From contig OZ244900.1 of NCBI GenBank assembly GCA_965221595.1, positions 682,001 to 746,000 of the forward strand: 64,000 nucleotides of DNA, given 5' to 3'. Position numbers and translations under genes: made by a program. The notes beneath the pieces were generated by a model. That model did no database searches and was not told where the DNA came from. It worked only from the letters and a program-made list of their open reading frames with translations. This document shows positions 8,649 through 17,425 of the stretch, piece by piece (position 1 is the stretch's first letter; each line of letters begins with the position of its first letter). Source of the stretch: JAAXGX01 sp965221595 (GTDB lineage: Bacteria; Acidobacteriota; Vicinamibacteria; Vicinamibacterales; UBA8438).

Positions 8649-10030
8649 CCACGGCACGCGCAACGTCCCAGTTCTCGGTTTCCGGCGCCCGCGTCGTCGT
8701 GGTCGGCGCCGCGCGCAGCGGGATCGCCGCCGCGGAGCTGCTGGCCCGCCGCGGCGCCCGCGTCACTCTGAGCGAGGCAAGCGGGGCCGTCGGCGGCCTG
8801 GAGCGGCTGCGGGCCGCCCGCGTGGACGTGGAGCGGGGTGGACACCGGGCGGCGACGCTCGCCGCCGCAGAGCTGGTCGTGCTCAGCCCCGGGGTGTCGC
8901 CGCGACTGCCGGTGGTCGACGCGGTTCGGCGTCGTGGCACGCCGGTCATCAGCGAGGTGGAGCTCGCCGCACGGTGGCTGCGCGGACCGGTGGTTGCCAT
9001 CACCGGTACCAAGGGCAAGTCGACGACGACCGTGCTCGCCGGGCGGATGCTGGCGGCCGGGGGGCGCGCGGCGCTCGTGGGCGGCAACGTCGGCACGGCC
9101 CTGAGCAGCCAGGTGGAAGCCTCGGCGCCCGACGTGATTCACGTCGTGGAGGTGAGCAGCTTCCAGCTCGAGCTGACCCGGACGTTTCGTCCCTGGATCG
9201 CGGTCTTCCTCAATCTGTCGCCCGATCACCTGGACCGTCACGGCAGCTTCGAGGATTACGCCGCCGCCAAGGCGCGCATCTTCGCCAACCAGACGGCCAG
9301 CGACGCGATGGTGATCAACGCCGACGACCCGCTCGTCCTGCAGCTCGCGCGCAGCGGTCGCGCCCGCCCGGTTCGCTTTGCGCTCGAGTCCGAAATCGAC
9401 GAGGGGCTCGTGGTCGCGGACGACTCGGTCGCCTATCGGTCGCCGGCCGGCGTTCGGCCGCTCCTGCCCGTGTCAGCGGTGAAGCTGCCGGGCCGGCATC
9501 TGCTGGGCAACGTGCTGGCGGCGTCGGCCGCGGGCTACCTCGCCGGTGTTGCGCCGGCCGCGATGGAGCGCGCGGTGCGCAGGTTCGACGGCCTCGCGCA
9601 CGCCCTCGAGTCGGTTGGTGAGATCGACGGCGTCCGCTTCGTCAACGACTCGAAGGCCACGAACGTCGCGGCGGCGCGGGCGTCAATCGAATGCTTCGAA
9701 CGCGACGTGGTCGTCATCATGGGGGGACGGCTCAAGGGCGGGGACCTGCGCGAGCTGCGGCCGGTGCTCGGTGCGCGCGCGCGGGGCGTCGTCGCCATCG
9801 GCGAGGCCCGCCCGCGCCTGCTTGCCGCCCTCGGCGGCACGCTCGACGTGCAGGAAGCCGTGACGATGGACGAGGCAGTCCGCACAGCGTTCGCGCTGGC
9901 ACCGCGCGGCGGCACCGTGCTGCTGGCGCCGGCCTGCGCCAGCCTGGACATGTTCGACGACTACGCCGATCGCGGCCGCGTCTTCAAGCAGGAGGTGGCC
10001 CGACTCGCGCGCGAGGCGGCGAGGAGGTAA
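8645..10030 (+). CDS. murD: UDP-MurNAc-L-alanine:D-glutamate ligase MurD
   Basis: MurD adds D-glutamate to UDP-MurNAc-L-Ala. The 461-residue protein opens with a Rossmann-like segment VVVVGAARSGIAAAELL. It has the ATP loop GTKGKSTTTV, the middle-domain NLSPDHLDRH, and a C-terminal domain with FVNDSKATN and LLAPACASLDMFDDYADRG. Last gene of the first tightly packed run: its TAA stop (10028-10030) lies in the left arm of a long inverted repeat, and ftsW starts only 375 bp later. Confidence 0.95.
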   Translation: MTTARATSQFSVSGARVVVVGAARSGIAAAELLARRGARVTLSEASGAVGGLERLRAARVDVERGGHRAATLAAAELVVLSPGVSPRLPVVDAVRRRGTPVISEVELAARWLRGPVVAITGTKGKSTTTVLAGRMLAAGGRAALVGGNVGTALSSQVEASAPDVIHVVEVSSFQLELTRTFRPWIAVFLNLSPDHLDRHGSFEDYAAAKARIFANQTASDAMVINADDPLVLQLARSGRARPVRFALESEIDEGLVVADDSVAYRSPAGVRPLLPVSAVKLPGRHLLGNVLAASAAGYLAGVAPAAMERAVRRFDGLAHALESVGEIDGVRFVNDSKATNVAAARASIECFERDVVVIMGGRLKGGDLRELRPVLGARARGVVAIGEARPRLLAALGGTLDVQEAVTMDEAVRTAFALAPRGGTVLLAPACASLDMFDDYADRGRVFKQEVARLAREAARR

Positions 10031-10153
10031 GCCGCGAGCAGTCATCAGCCGGGACATGGCGGTGGGGAGCCGGCTGCTGGGAGCGCAGGCCGCCCTGACC
10101 TGCGAAGCTGGTGTCCTCACCCGGGGACCGGCTGATGACTGCTGACGGCTTAC
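10027..10153. repeat. 127-bp element bounded by a 26-bp near-perfect inverted repeat
   Basis: The left arm (10027-10052) and right arm (10128-10153) are reverse complements over 26 bp with two adjacent mismatches. The left arm begins GTAAGCCG and ends CATCAGCCGG; the right arm begins CCGGCTGATG and ends ACGGCTTAC. They flank a GC-rich 75-bp interior. The left arm includes the murD stop codon. It could be a small non-autonomous mobile element (MITE-like) or a long structured transcript segment between the two halves of the dcw cluster. No target-site duplication is evident and no second copy was seen here. Confidence 0.7.
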
Positions 10154-10204
10154 CCGTCGGCCCACAGTGGAAGTTTCGGATGCGGCGCCCCGAAGCTTTA
10201 GGGC

Positions 10205-10228
10205 CCGCGGCGAAAATCTTCGCCGCGG
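10205..10228. other. Perfect 10-bp stem-loop upstream of ftsW
   Basis: CCGCGGCGAA (10205-10214) and TTCGCCGCGG (10219-10228) pair perfectly around a 4-nt loop AATC. There is no T-run on either strand, so it is not a standard intrinsic terminator. The rest of 10154-10405 shows no gene. The basic ORFs there look like GC-rich noise. The strong GCAGGGAG ribosome site at 10398-10405 belongs to ftsW. Confidence 0.55.
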
Positions 10229-10405
10229 CGCCAGCCGGCCGCGACGGCGCCGCAACGGGTCGGAACGAAGCGCGGTGAAGGAGCACGTTGCGCATGGTCG
10301 AGCCTGCCGAGCGACGGTCCGGTCCCGGCCGGTCCGCGATGCCTCCCCGGCCGCCGGGTGCGCGCCGCGGAGTCCACCCGGGGCCTGCGTACGAGAGCAG
10401 GGAGT

Positions 10406-11506
10406 ATGGCGCGAAAACTCAAATCGGACAAGCTCCTGTTCCTGGCCACGCTGTTGCTGGTCCTGTCCAGTTGGGTGATGGTCTACAGCGCCTCGGCCCC
10501 GCTGGCCATGGACGACTACGGGCAGCCCTACTACTACCTGTTCAAGCAGGTCATCTGGGTGGTGCTCGGCGGCGGCCTGCTGCTGGTGGCGACGCGCGTG
10601 GACTACCGCCGACTCGAGCAGCCCGCGGTCATCTGGACGCTGCTGGCGGCCGCGATCCTGGCGCTGATTGCCGTTCTCTTCGGCCCGCCCATCAACGGCA
10701 CGCGGCGGTGGTTCGCCGTGGGCGGTTTCGGCGTGCAGCCTTCCGAAGGGGCCAAGCTGGCCGTGATTGTCTTCACGGCGGCCTTTCTCGCGCGCCGTGC
10801 GGATCGCATCAACGAACTGTCATCCACCCTGTTGCCCATTGCCACGGTCGTAGGCGTGATCAGCGGCCTGATACTGCTGCAGCCGGACTTCGGCACGGCG
10901 CTGACGCTGCTGCTCATCACCGGGGCCATGGTTTTCGCCGCGGGCCTGAGCTATCGGTACCTGATCGGTGTCGCGCTGACGGCAGCGCCGCTGCTGTACG
11001 GGGTGCTCGCGAGCGCCGAGTACCGGCGCCGACGGCTGTTGGCCTTCCTCGATCCGTGGAGCGACCCGCTCGGGGACGGCTTCCAGTTGATTCAGGCGCA
11101 AATCGCCGTCGGCACGGGCGGCGTGACGGGCCAGGGGCTGATGGGCGGCATACAGAAGCTGTTCTACCTGCCCTACCCGCACACCGACTTCATCTACGCG
11201 GTCATTGCGGAGGAGACGGGGTTGATCGGTGCCACCGCGATCGCCTTGTGCTTCTGCGTGATCACGTGGCGCGGGTTTCGCATTGCGACGCAGGCGCCGG
11301 ACCGGTTCGGGGCGTTGTTGGCAGTCGGATTGACGATGATGATTGCGCTGCAGGCATTCATCAACATCAGCGTGGTAATCGGCCTGATGCCTACGAAGGG
11401 TATCCCCCTGCCGTTCGTCAGTGCCGGGGGGTCGTCGTTGCTGGTCAGCATGGCAGGGATGGGGGTGCTGCTGAACGTGTCGCAGCACGTATCGACGCGG
11501 ACATGA
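10406..11506 (+). CDS. ftsW: FtsW, septal peptidoglycan glycosyltransferase (SEDS family)
   Basis: FtsW polymerises lipid II at the septum together with FtsI. The 366-residue membrane protein has about ten helices and the SEDS signatures: GTRRWFAVGGFGVQPSEGAKLA, LLLQPDFGTALTL, FLPYPHTDFIYAVIAEETG and the C-terminal GLMPTKGIPLPFVSAGGSS. The ATG at 10406 is chosen for its ribosome site GCAGGGAG. The frame is open further upstream but without conserved sequence. It overlaps murG by 4 bp (ATGA). It is the first gene after the 375-bp spacer, so a separate promoter or a processing site may lie there. Confidence 0.95.
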   Translation: MARKLKSDKLLFLATLLLVLSSWVMVYSASAPLAMDDYGQPYYYLFKQVIWVVLGGGLLLVATRVDYRRLEQPAVIWTLLAAAILALIAVLFGPPINGTRRWFAVGGFGVQPSEGAKLAVIVFTAAFLARRADRINELSSTLLPIATVVGVISGLILLQPDFGTALTLLLITGAMVFAAGLSYRYLIGVALTAAPLLYGVLASAEYRRRRLLAFLDPWSDPLGDGFQLIQAQIAVGTGGVTGQGLMGGIQKLFYLPYPHTDFIYAVIAEETGLIGATAIALCFCVITWRGFRIATQAPDRFGALLAVGLTMMIALQAFINISVVIGLMPTKGIPLPFVSAGGSSLLVSMAGMGVLLNVSQHVSTRT

Positions 11507-12624
11507 AGCGCTGCGTACTCTTCGCCGGTGGCGGGACCGGCGGGCATCTGTTTCCGGGCATCGCCGTCGCTACTGAGCTCCAGCGGCGGCGTCCGGAGAT
11601 CGACGTCGTCTTCGTTGGCGCCGGCAAGGCCGTGGAGCGGCGTGCGGTCGCGAGCGCCGGGTTCGCGCTGGAACGGATCCGTACGCGCGGGCTGGTCGGG
11701 CAATCGGCGGCGAGCCTGCTGCGAGGCCTGGCGCTGCTCCCGCTGAGCATGCTGGACGCCGCCGCCTTGCTGCGCCGTCGTTCGCCGGGTCTGGTCGTCG
11801 GTCTCGGGGGCTACAGTTCGGGGCCGATCGTCCTCTGGGCCGCGCTGCGCGGTCTGCCGACGCTCCTGCTGGAGCAGAACACGGTGCCCGGCGTGACGAA
11901 CCGGATCCTGGCGAGGTTCGTACGCGGGGCCGCGGTGTCGTCCCCGGCGGCGCTGCCCCACTTCCCCCGGGTGGGATTCGTAAGTGGCAACCCGGTTCGC
12001 GCGGGGTTCTTCGATGCGCCCGCGCCTGAGCGCAGCCCGCAACACGTACAGGTGCTGGTGATCGGCGGTTCGCAGGGCGCCCACGCGATCAACGCGGCCA
12101 TGGTGGCGGCAGCAGCGGTTCTGGCGGCGGCACCCCGCCCGCTGCGCGTGACGCACCAGGCGGGCGAGCGCGACGTGGCGTTCGTGCGCGAGGGCTATCG
12201 CACCGCCGGCCTGCCGGCGCGCGTCGAGGCGTTCATCGAGGACATGGACCGGGAGATGGCGGCGGCGGACCTCGTCGTCTGCCGCGCGGGGGCGACAACG
12301 TTGGCGGAGCTGGCGGCCGCCGGCCGACCGGCCATCCTCGTGCCGTTTCCGCAGGCGACGCACGATCACCAACGTCACAATGCCGCCGCCGTTGCGGAGG
12401 CCGGGGGCGCCCACGTAATCGATGAACGCGAGCTTTCCGGTCGAACGCTCGGTGACTGCGTGACAGCGCTGGCAGCGGACGACGAGCGACGTGCGGCGCT
12501 CGCGGAGGCGAGTCGGCGGTTGGCCAGGCCCGCTGCGGCGCGGGCCATCGTCGATCGCATAGAACGCCTGCTCGCTCCGGAGGCCGTGCCGGCCGCGCCC
12601 GCCGGGGGTGGGCCGTCGGGATGA
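11503..12624 (+). CDS. murG: UDP-GlcNAc:lipid I GlcNAc-transferase MurG
   Basis: MurG adds GlcNAc to lipid I to make lipid II on the cytoplasmic face of the membrane. The 373-residue GT28 enzyme starts MKRCVLFAGGGTGGHLFPG, with the glycine-rich GGGTGGH loop. It contains VVGLGGYSSGP, LLEQNTVPG, VIGGSQGAHAIN and, in the donor-binding half, CRAGATTLAELAAAGRPAILVPFP. The length is slightly above the family's ~355. It overlaps ftsW by 4 bp; murC follows after 3 bp. Confidence 0.95.
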   Translation: MKRCVLFAGGGTGGHLFPGIAVATELQRRRPEIDVVFVGAGKAVERRAVASAGFALERIRTRGLVGQSAASLLRGLALLPLSMLDAAALLRRRSPGLVVGLGGYSSGPIVLWAALRGLPTLLLEQNTVPGVTNRILARFVRGAAVSSPAALPHFPRVGFVSGNPVRAGFFDAPAPERSPQHVQVLVIGGSQGAHAINAAMVAAAAVLAAAPRPLRVTHQAGERDVAFVREGYRTAGLPARVEAFIEDMDREMAAADLVVCRAGATTLAELAAAGRPAILVPFPQATHDHQRHNAAAVAEAGGAHVIDERELSGRTLGDCVTALAADDERRAALAEASRRLARPAAARAIVDRIERLLAPEAVPAAPAGGGPSG

Positions 12625-12627
12625 AAC

Positions 12628-14040
12628 GTGTCGTGGTGCAGCGTGCTCGATCCGGGAACACACATCCATCTCGTCGGAATCGGGGGCAGCGGCATGAGCG
12701 GCCTGGCCGAGGTGCTGGTCGGGCGGGGACACGTCGTCAGCGGCTCCGATCTCCGGCCGTCGGGTGTCACGGACCGGCTGCAGCGTCTGGGGGTCCGCTA
12801 CCGTGCAGGGCATGACGCCCGCTACGTGGACGGCGCGGACGTGGTCGTGGTCTCGGCTGCGGTGCCGCTGGACAATCCGGAGCGCAGGACCGCGTTGCGC
12901 GACGGAATCCCGGTGGTGGGCCGCGGCGCCATGCTGGCCCGGGTGGCAGCCGCGGGGCGAACCGTGGCGGTGGCCGGCTCGCACGGCAAGACGACCACGA
13001 CGGCAATGGTCGCGGTCGTGCTCGAAGCCGGCGGACTCGACCCGACGGCGATCGTGGGAGGGACAGTGCGTGCGTTCGGGGGCAATGCCCGACTGGGTCA
13101 CGGGCAGTTCGTGGTGGTCGAGGCCGACGAGAGCGACCGCTCGTTTCTCCAGCTCGCCCCGGAGGTCGCGGTGATGACGAATCTCGACGAGGAGCACCTG
13201 GACGCCTACGGTGGGATCGAGTCTCTCGAGAGAGCGTTCGTGGACTTCGCCGCGCGGGTGCCGTCCGGGGGTTGCGTCGTCGCATGCGCCGACGACGAAC
13301 GGTTGCGGCGCCTGCTGCCCCGCATCCCCGCAGCCGTCGTCACCTACGGTCTCGACGACCCGTCTGCCGACCTGTTCGCGGTCGAGACGGCTTGCGGCCC
13401 TTCGGGTTCCCGCGCCAGGGTTCGGATTCCGGCCGGCGCGGAGGTCGATCTGGAGCTTGGTGTTCCGGGTCGCCACAACGTGCGGAACGCAATGGCGGCG
13501 ATTGCCGTCGCGACGCGGCTCGGCGTCGCCCCCCCAACGAGCACCGGGGCGTTGGCCCGTTTTCGCGGCGCCGAGCGGCGCCTGCAGGTGTGTGGAGAGG
13601 CCGGCGGTGTCGTGGTGATCGATGACTATGCCCACCACCCGACCGAGATAGAGGCCGTGCTCGAGACCGTCCGGCTGCGCGCGTCGAATCGGGTCCGCGT
13701 CGTGTTCCAGCCCCACCGCTACAGTCGCACGATCGGCCTGCTCGCCCGCTTCGGCAAGGCCCTGGCCGCGGCCGACGAGGTCCTACTGACTGCGGTGTAC
13801 GCGGCGGGGGAGCCCCCTCTGCCCGGCGCGACGGCAGAGGCCGTCGCCGAGGCCGTGAGGCGTCGGGCCTCCCTGCCCGTGCAGGTCATCGCGAACCTGG
13901 ACGACGTGCCCGGGTACGTTGCGGCCACGTCGCGGGCCGGCGACGTCGTGCTCACCCTGGGAGCGGGATCGATTGCCGCGGTCCCGCAACGGATCCTCGA
14001 GGCGCTGCGGGATCGCGGCGCGGAGCCCGACGCACGATGA
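12628..14040 (+). CDS. murC: UDP-N-acetylmuramate:L-alanine ligase MurC
   Basis: MurC adds the first stem residue, L-alanine, to UDP-MurNAc. The protein shows HLVGIGGSGMSGLAEVL at the N-terminus, the ATP loop GSHGKTTTTAM, EADESDRSFLQL and the conserved DDYAHHPTEI. The start is uncertain: GTG 12628 gives 470 residues, while GTG 12643 gives a more typical N-terminus (LDPGTHIHLVG). A murB gene usually follows murC, but here the next gene is ftsQ, overlapping by 4 bp. Confidence 0.94.
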   Translation: MSWCSVLDPGTHIHLVGIGGSGMSGLAEVLVGRGHVVSGSDLRPSGVTDRLQRLGVRYRAGHDARYVDGADVVVVSAAVPLDNPERRTALRDGIPVVGRGAMLARVAAAGRTVAVAGSHGKTTTTAMVAVVLEAGGLDPTAIVGGTVRAFGGNARLGHGQFVVVEADESDRSFLQLAPEVAVMTNLDEEHLDAYGGIESLERAFVDFAARVPSGGCVVACADDERLRRLLPRIPAAVVTYGLDDPSADLFAVETACGPSGSRARVRIPAGAEVDLELGVPGRHNVRNAMAAIAVATRLGVAPPTSTGALARFRGAERRLQVCGEAGGVVVIDDYAHHPTEIEAVLETVRLRASNRVRVVFQPHRYSRTIGLLARFGKALAAADEVLLTAVYAAGEPPLPGATAEAVAEAVRRRASLPVQVIANLDDVPGYVAATSRAGDVVLTLGAGSIAAVPQRILEALRDRGAEPDAR

Positions 14041-14861
14041 CGAACGTTCATCTTCCGACGGACACACGCTTCAGGCGCGCGAGGATTCGACCGCCGCGGC
14101 GTCGGCGCGCGGTGGTGATCATCCGCCGTGTCGCCCACGGGCTGCTGCTCGCCGCCGTGGCCGCGCTCGGGATCCACTGGGGTCCGACGCTCGTGGACCA
14201 GTCGGCGCATCTGCGCATCGACACCGTCGTGGTGAAGGGGAATCGCTACCTGTCGAGCGGCGAGGTGGCGGCGCTGCTGGGTCCGCTGCAGGGCGTGAGC
14301 ATCCTGCTGGCCGACCTGGACGTCCATCGTGAGCGGCTGTTGGCGTCGGGGTGGGTGAAGGCAGCCACGCTGCGGCGCCTGATCCCGTCGACGGTCGAGG
14401 TGACCGTCGAGGAACGTGAGCCGGTGGGGCTGGCCAGGGTGGCCGACCGCCTCTACCTGATCGACGCTGCAGGCACGGTCATCGACGAGTACGGACCGGC
14501 GTTCACCGGCTTCAGGCTGCCGATAATCGACGGTCTGGCACCGCGCCGCGCGCGGGGCGGGGAGACCGATGGCGAGCGGGCACGGCTCGTGGCGCGTCTG
14601 ATCGCGGCGCTGGACGCGCGTCCCGATCTGTCTGGTCGCGTGTCGCAGATCGACGTGGCCGATGCACGCGACGCGGTGGTGCTGCTGAACGACGACCCGG
14701 CGCTGCTCCATCTGGGAACGGAGCACTTCGTCGAGAGACTCGACAAGTATCTCGAGCTGGCAACGACCCTCCAGGCGCAGGTGCGGGAGGTCGACCACGT
14801 CGACCTGCGCTTCGAGCGGCGTGTGTACGTGCGTCCCGCGGGGGACGCTGACGGATTGTGA
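14037..14861 (+). CDS. ftsQ: Cell division protein FtsQ (DivIB type)
   Basis: A 274-residue bitopic protein. It has an Arg-rich cytoplasmic N-terminus (13-38), one membrane helix (about 38-55), then a POTRA domain (about 58-130, beginning LRIDTVVVKGNRYLSSGEV) and the FtsQ beta domain to the C-terminus. The VTVEEREPVG strand is typical of the POTRA-FtsQ junction. It links early and late divisome proteins through FtsL/FtsB. It overlaps murC by 4 bp and lies 21 bp before ftsA, the expected order. Confidence 0.9.
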   Translation: MTNVHLPTDTRFRRARIRPPRRRRAVVIIRRVAHGLLLAAVAALGIHWGPTLVDQSAHLRIDTVVVKGNRYLSSGEVAALLGPLQGVSILLADLDVHRERLLASGWVKAATLRRLIPSTVEVTVEEREPVGLARVADRLYLIDAAGTVIDEYGPAFTGFRLPIIDGLAPRRARGGETDGERARLVARLIAALDARPDLSGRVSQIDVADARDAVVLLNDDPALLHLGTEHFVERLDKYLELATTLQAQVREVDHVDLRFERRVYVRPAGDADGL

Positions 14862-14882
14862 CCGGTTGGCAACGGAGGACGC

Positions 14883-16118
14883 GTGGCACGCAGGGAACGT
14901 TATCTCGTCGGCCTCGACGCCGGGACCTCGACCATCGTCGCGGTCGTCGGTGAGGCACTCGATGACGGGGGGCTCGACATCATCGGGATCGGCCTCGCCG
15001 ACGCCCGGGGCATCCGCCGGGGGCTCGTGGTCAATCTCGAGGAGGCGGTCGAGTCGATCGAGAAGGCGATCGACGAGGCCGAGCTCACGGCCGGCGTCGA
15101 GATCGATTCCGTGCATCTCGGGCTCTCCGGCGCGCACGTCAAGGCGTTCAACAGCCGCGGTGTGGTGGCCGTGGCAGGCAAGACCCGGGAGATTACCCGG
15201 GAGGACGTCAGTCGGGCCATCGATGCCGCCAAGGCTGTGGCGTTGCCCAGCGGCCGCGAGATAGTCCACGTCTTGCCTCAGGACTTCGTCGTCGACGAGC
15301 AAGACGGTGTCGGCTCACCCATCGGCATGACCGGTGCACGACTCGAGGTCAACGTGCACGTGGTCACGGGCAGCACGGCGTCCACGCAGAACATCGTCGC
15401 CTGCGTGAATCGGGCGGGTGTCAGGGTCATCGACACCATGCTCGAGCAGCTGGCCGCGGCGGAGTCGGTGCTCACGACCGACGAGAAGGAATTGGGAGTG
15501 GCGCTGGTGGACATCGGCGGCGGGACGACGGACTTCGCGATCTACGAACGCGGCAGCCTCTGGCACACGGGGGTTCTGGAGCTGGGCGGCAACCACCTGA
15601 CGAACGACATCGCCGTCGGCTTGCGAACGCCCATTCCTGAGGCGGAGAAGGTGAAGCGCCGCCACGGCTGTGCGCTGGCCGGGCTCATCGACGAAGACGA
15701 GACCGTCGAGGTGGCGAGCGTGGGCGGACGCCAGCCCCGCGTTATTCCACGGCGGATCCTGTCGGAGGCCATCCAGCCGCGGGCCGAGAATATCTTCCGG
15801 CGCTTGTGGGACGACATCCGCAACGCCGGCTATGAGCACTCGCTGCACTCGGGCATCGTGCTCACGGGAGGGGGTGGCATCCTCGACGGGATGCCCGAGA
15901 TCGCGGATCAGATTTTCGACCTTCCGATTCGGCGCGGCTGCCCCGTCGGCGTGGGCGGTCTCATCGACCATGTGAACAACCCCGCGTTCGCTACGGCGGT
16001 GGGCCTGGTCATGTGCGCGCACCGGAACCAGTCGGCGGGGGCAGTGCGGGCAGTCGGCTCGGACACGCTCAGCCGGGTCGTGGTCAGTCTGCGCAGGTTC
16101 GTCAAGGAGTTCTTCTAG
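14883..16118 (+). CDS. ftsA: Cell division protein FtsA
   Basis: FtsA is the actin-like ATPase that tethers FtsZ to the inner membrane. The 411-residue protein has the phosphate-1 loop VGLDAGTSTIVAVVGE, the SHS2-containing 1C domain, the phosphate-2 loop VDIGGGTTDFAIY and the adenosine loop GIVLTGGGGILDGM. The last residues, RVVVSLRRFVKEFF, form the amphipathic membrane-targeting helix. The start is a GTG at 14883, with CGGAGGA about 7 nt upstream. ftsZ follows after 9 bp. Confidence 0.96.
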   Translation: MARRERYLVGLDAGTSTIVAVVGEALDDGGLDIIGIGLADARGIRRGLVVNLEEAVESIEKAIDEAELTAGVEIDSVHLGLSGAHVKAFNSRGVVAVAGKTREITREDVSRAIDAAKAVALPSGREIVHVLPQDFVVDEQDGVGSPIGMTGARLEVNVHVVTGSTASTQNIVACVNRAGVRVIDTMLEQLAAAESVLTTDEKELGVALVDIGGGTTDFAIYERGSLWHTGVLELGGNHLTNDIAVGLRTPIPEAEKVKRRHGCALAGLIDEDETVEVASVGGRQPRVIPRRILSEAIQPRAENIFRRLWDDIRNAGYEHSLHSGIVLTGGGGILDGMPEIADQIFDLPIRRGCPVGVGGLIDHVNNPAFATAVGLVMCAHRNQSAGAVRAVGSDTLSRVVVSLRRFVKEFF

Positions 16119-16127
16119 GAGGACGTC

Positions 16128-17375
16128 ATGGTGGAGTTCAACGGTCAGGCTACACCCGACCCGGCAGGCAACGACGACCTGCGGCTCACGCTGGATGCCA
16201 GCGCGCAACCCGGGGCCCGGATCAAGGTGATTGGCGTCGGCGGCGGCGGCGGGAACGCGGTCAATCGCATGGTGGACGCCGGCCTCGCCGGCGTCGAGTT
16301 CATCGCCGCCAACACGGACGCGCAGGCGCTGGCCCAGAATGCGGCGCCCCACAAGCTCCAGATCGGCGCGAAGCTCACGAAGGGGCTCGGAGCTGGCGCC
16401 GATCCGCACATCGGGCGCCAGGCCGCCTTGGAGGACACGTCGCAGCTCATCGACACCCTCGACGGTGCCGACATGGTGTTCGTCACCACCGGTCTGGGTG
16501 GGGGTACCGGCACCGGCGCCGCGCCGGTCATCGCCAATCTCGCAACCGAGCTCGGCGCGCTGACGGTAGCGGTGGTGACGAGGCCGTTCGCCTTCGAAGG
16601 CAGGCGGCGCGCGGACCAGGCCGCGCGCGGGCTGGCGGAGCTGCGCAAGTGCGTCGACACGGTCGTCACGATACCCAACGATCGGTTGCTGTCGACGCTG
16701 GAGCCGACAACCAGCGTGACCCAGGCGTTCGCGAAGGCTGATGACGTGCTGCGCCAGGCGATCCAGGGCATCTCCGACCTGATTCTGACGCCCGGTCTCA
16801 TCAATCTCGATTTCGCCGACGTCAAGACCATCATGTCCGGCCGGGGCCTCACGATCATGGGTACGGGCGTGGGGCACGGCGAGAGCCGGGCGGTCGACGC
16901 CGTGCGGCAGGCCATCACGAGCCCGCTGCTGGAGGACGTGCCGGTCGATGGCGCCCGCGGGGTTCTCGTGAACGTAACCGGCGGCGAAGACCTCACGATG
17001 TCCGAGGTGGGGGCAGCCGCCTCGATCATTCAGGAGGCAGTTCACAAGGATGCGAACATCGTGTTCGGGGCCGTCGTCGATCCCACCATGGACGGCGACA
17101 TAAAGATCACAGTGATCGCCACCGGTTTCGACGGCGCCGACGGCGCGGAGCCGCGTACGGCGTCGACCGCCGATACACCTGTGGATCTCGACATGTACAC
17201 CGGTTGGAGTCGGGATGCAGCGGCCACGCAGACGCCGTCGCCGTCGCACGGCACCGCCGTAGAGTCACCTGCGCCGGCCCCGGACCTGGCGGACGACATC
17301 CTCGACGCAGCCGCGACGGGTTCCCCCGACGGGGTTGCGGAACCGTCTGCCTTCGGCGAGCGCAAGGCCGTGTAA
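16128..17375 (+). CDS. ftsZ: Cell division protein FtsZ
   Basis: FtsZ is the tubulin-like GTPase that forms the Z ring. The 415-residue protein has IKVIGVGGGGGNAVNRM (about 27-43), the tubulin signature GGGTGTGAAP, and NLDFADVKTIM, the T7 synergy loop that completes the GTPase site of the next subunit. The globular domain ends near residue 335 and is followed by a disordered Ala/Pro/Asp linker. The conserved C-terminal peptide that binds FtsA (typically DIPAFLRK-like) is weak: the end reads AEPSAFGERKAV. The ribosome site AGGAGG lies just upstream of the ATG. Last gene of the cluster. Confidence 0.96.
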   Translation: MVEFNGQATPDPAGNDDLRLTLDASAQPGARIKVIGVGGGGGNAVNRMVDAGLAGVEFIAANTDAQALAQNAAPHKLQIGAKLTKGLGAGADPHIGRQAALEDTSQLIDTLDGADMVFVTTGLGGGTGTGAAPVIANLATELGALTVAVVTRPFAFEGRRRADQAARGLAELRKCVDTVVTIPNDRLLSTLEPTTSVTQAFAKADDVLRQAIQGISDLILTPGLINLDFADVKTIMSGRGLTIMGTGVGHGESRAVDAVRQAITSPLLEDVPVDGARGVLVNVTGGEDLTMSEVGAAASIIQEAVHKDANIVFGAVVDPTMDGDIKITVIATGFDGADGAEPRTASTADTPVDLDMYTGWSRDAAATQTPSPSHGTAVESPAPAPDLADDILDAAATGSPDGVAEPSAFGERKAV

Positions 17376-17425
17376 CCCGGCGCCCCGGCCGCTGTCGTCT
17401 CAGGGAAAACGGCGCCGCTCCAGGT

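Noticed and set aside
10205..10228. Intrinsic terminator between murD and ftsW
   Set aside because: The stem is perfect but there is no T-run on either strand, so it is listed only as a stem-loop.
10288..11502. A protein coding continuously from 10288 into murG
   Set aside because: The first 405 codons are an out-of-frame reading of ftsW. MurG begins at ATG 11503.
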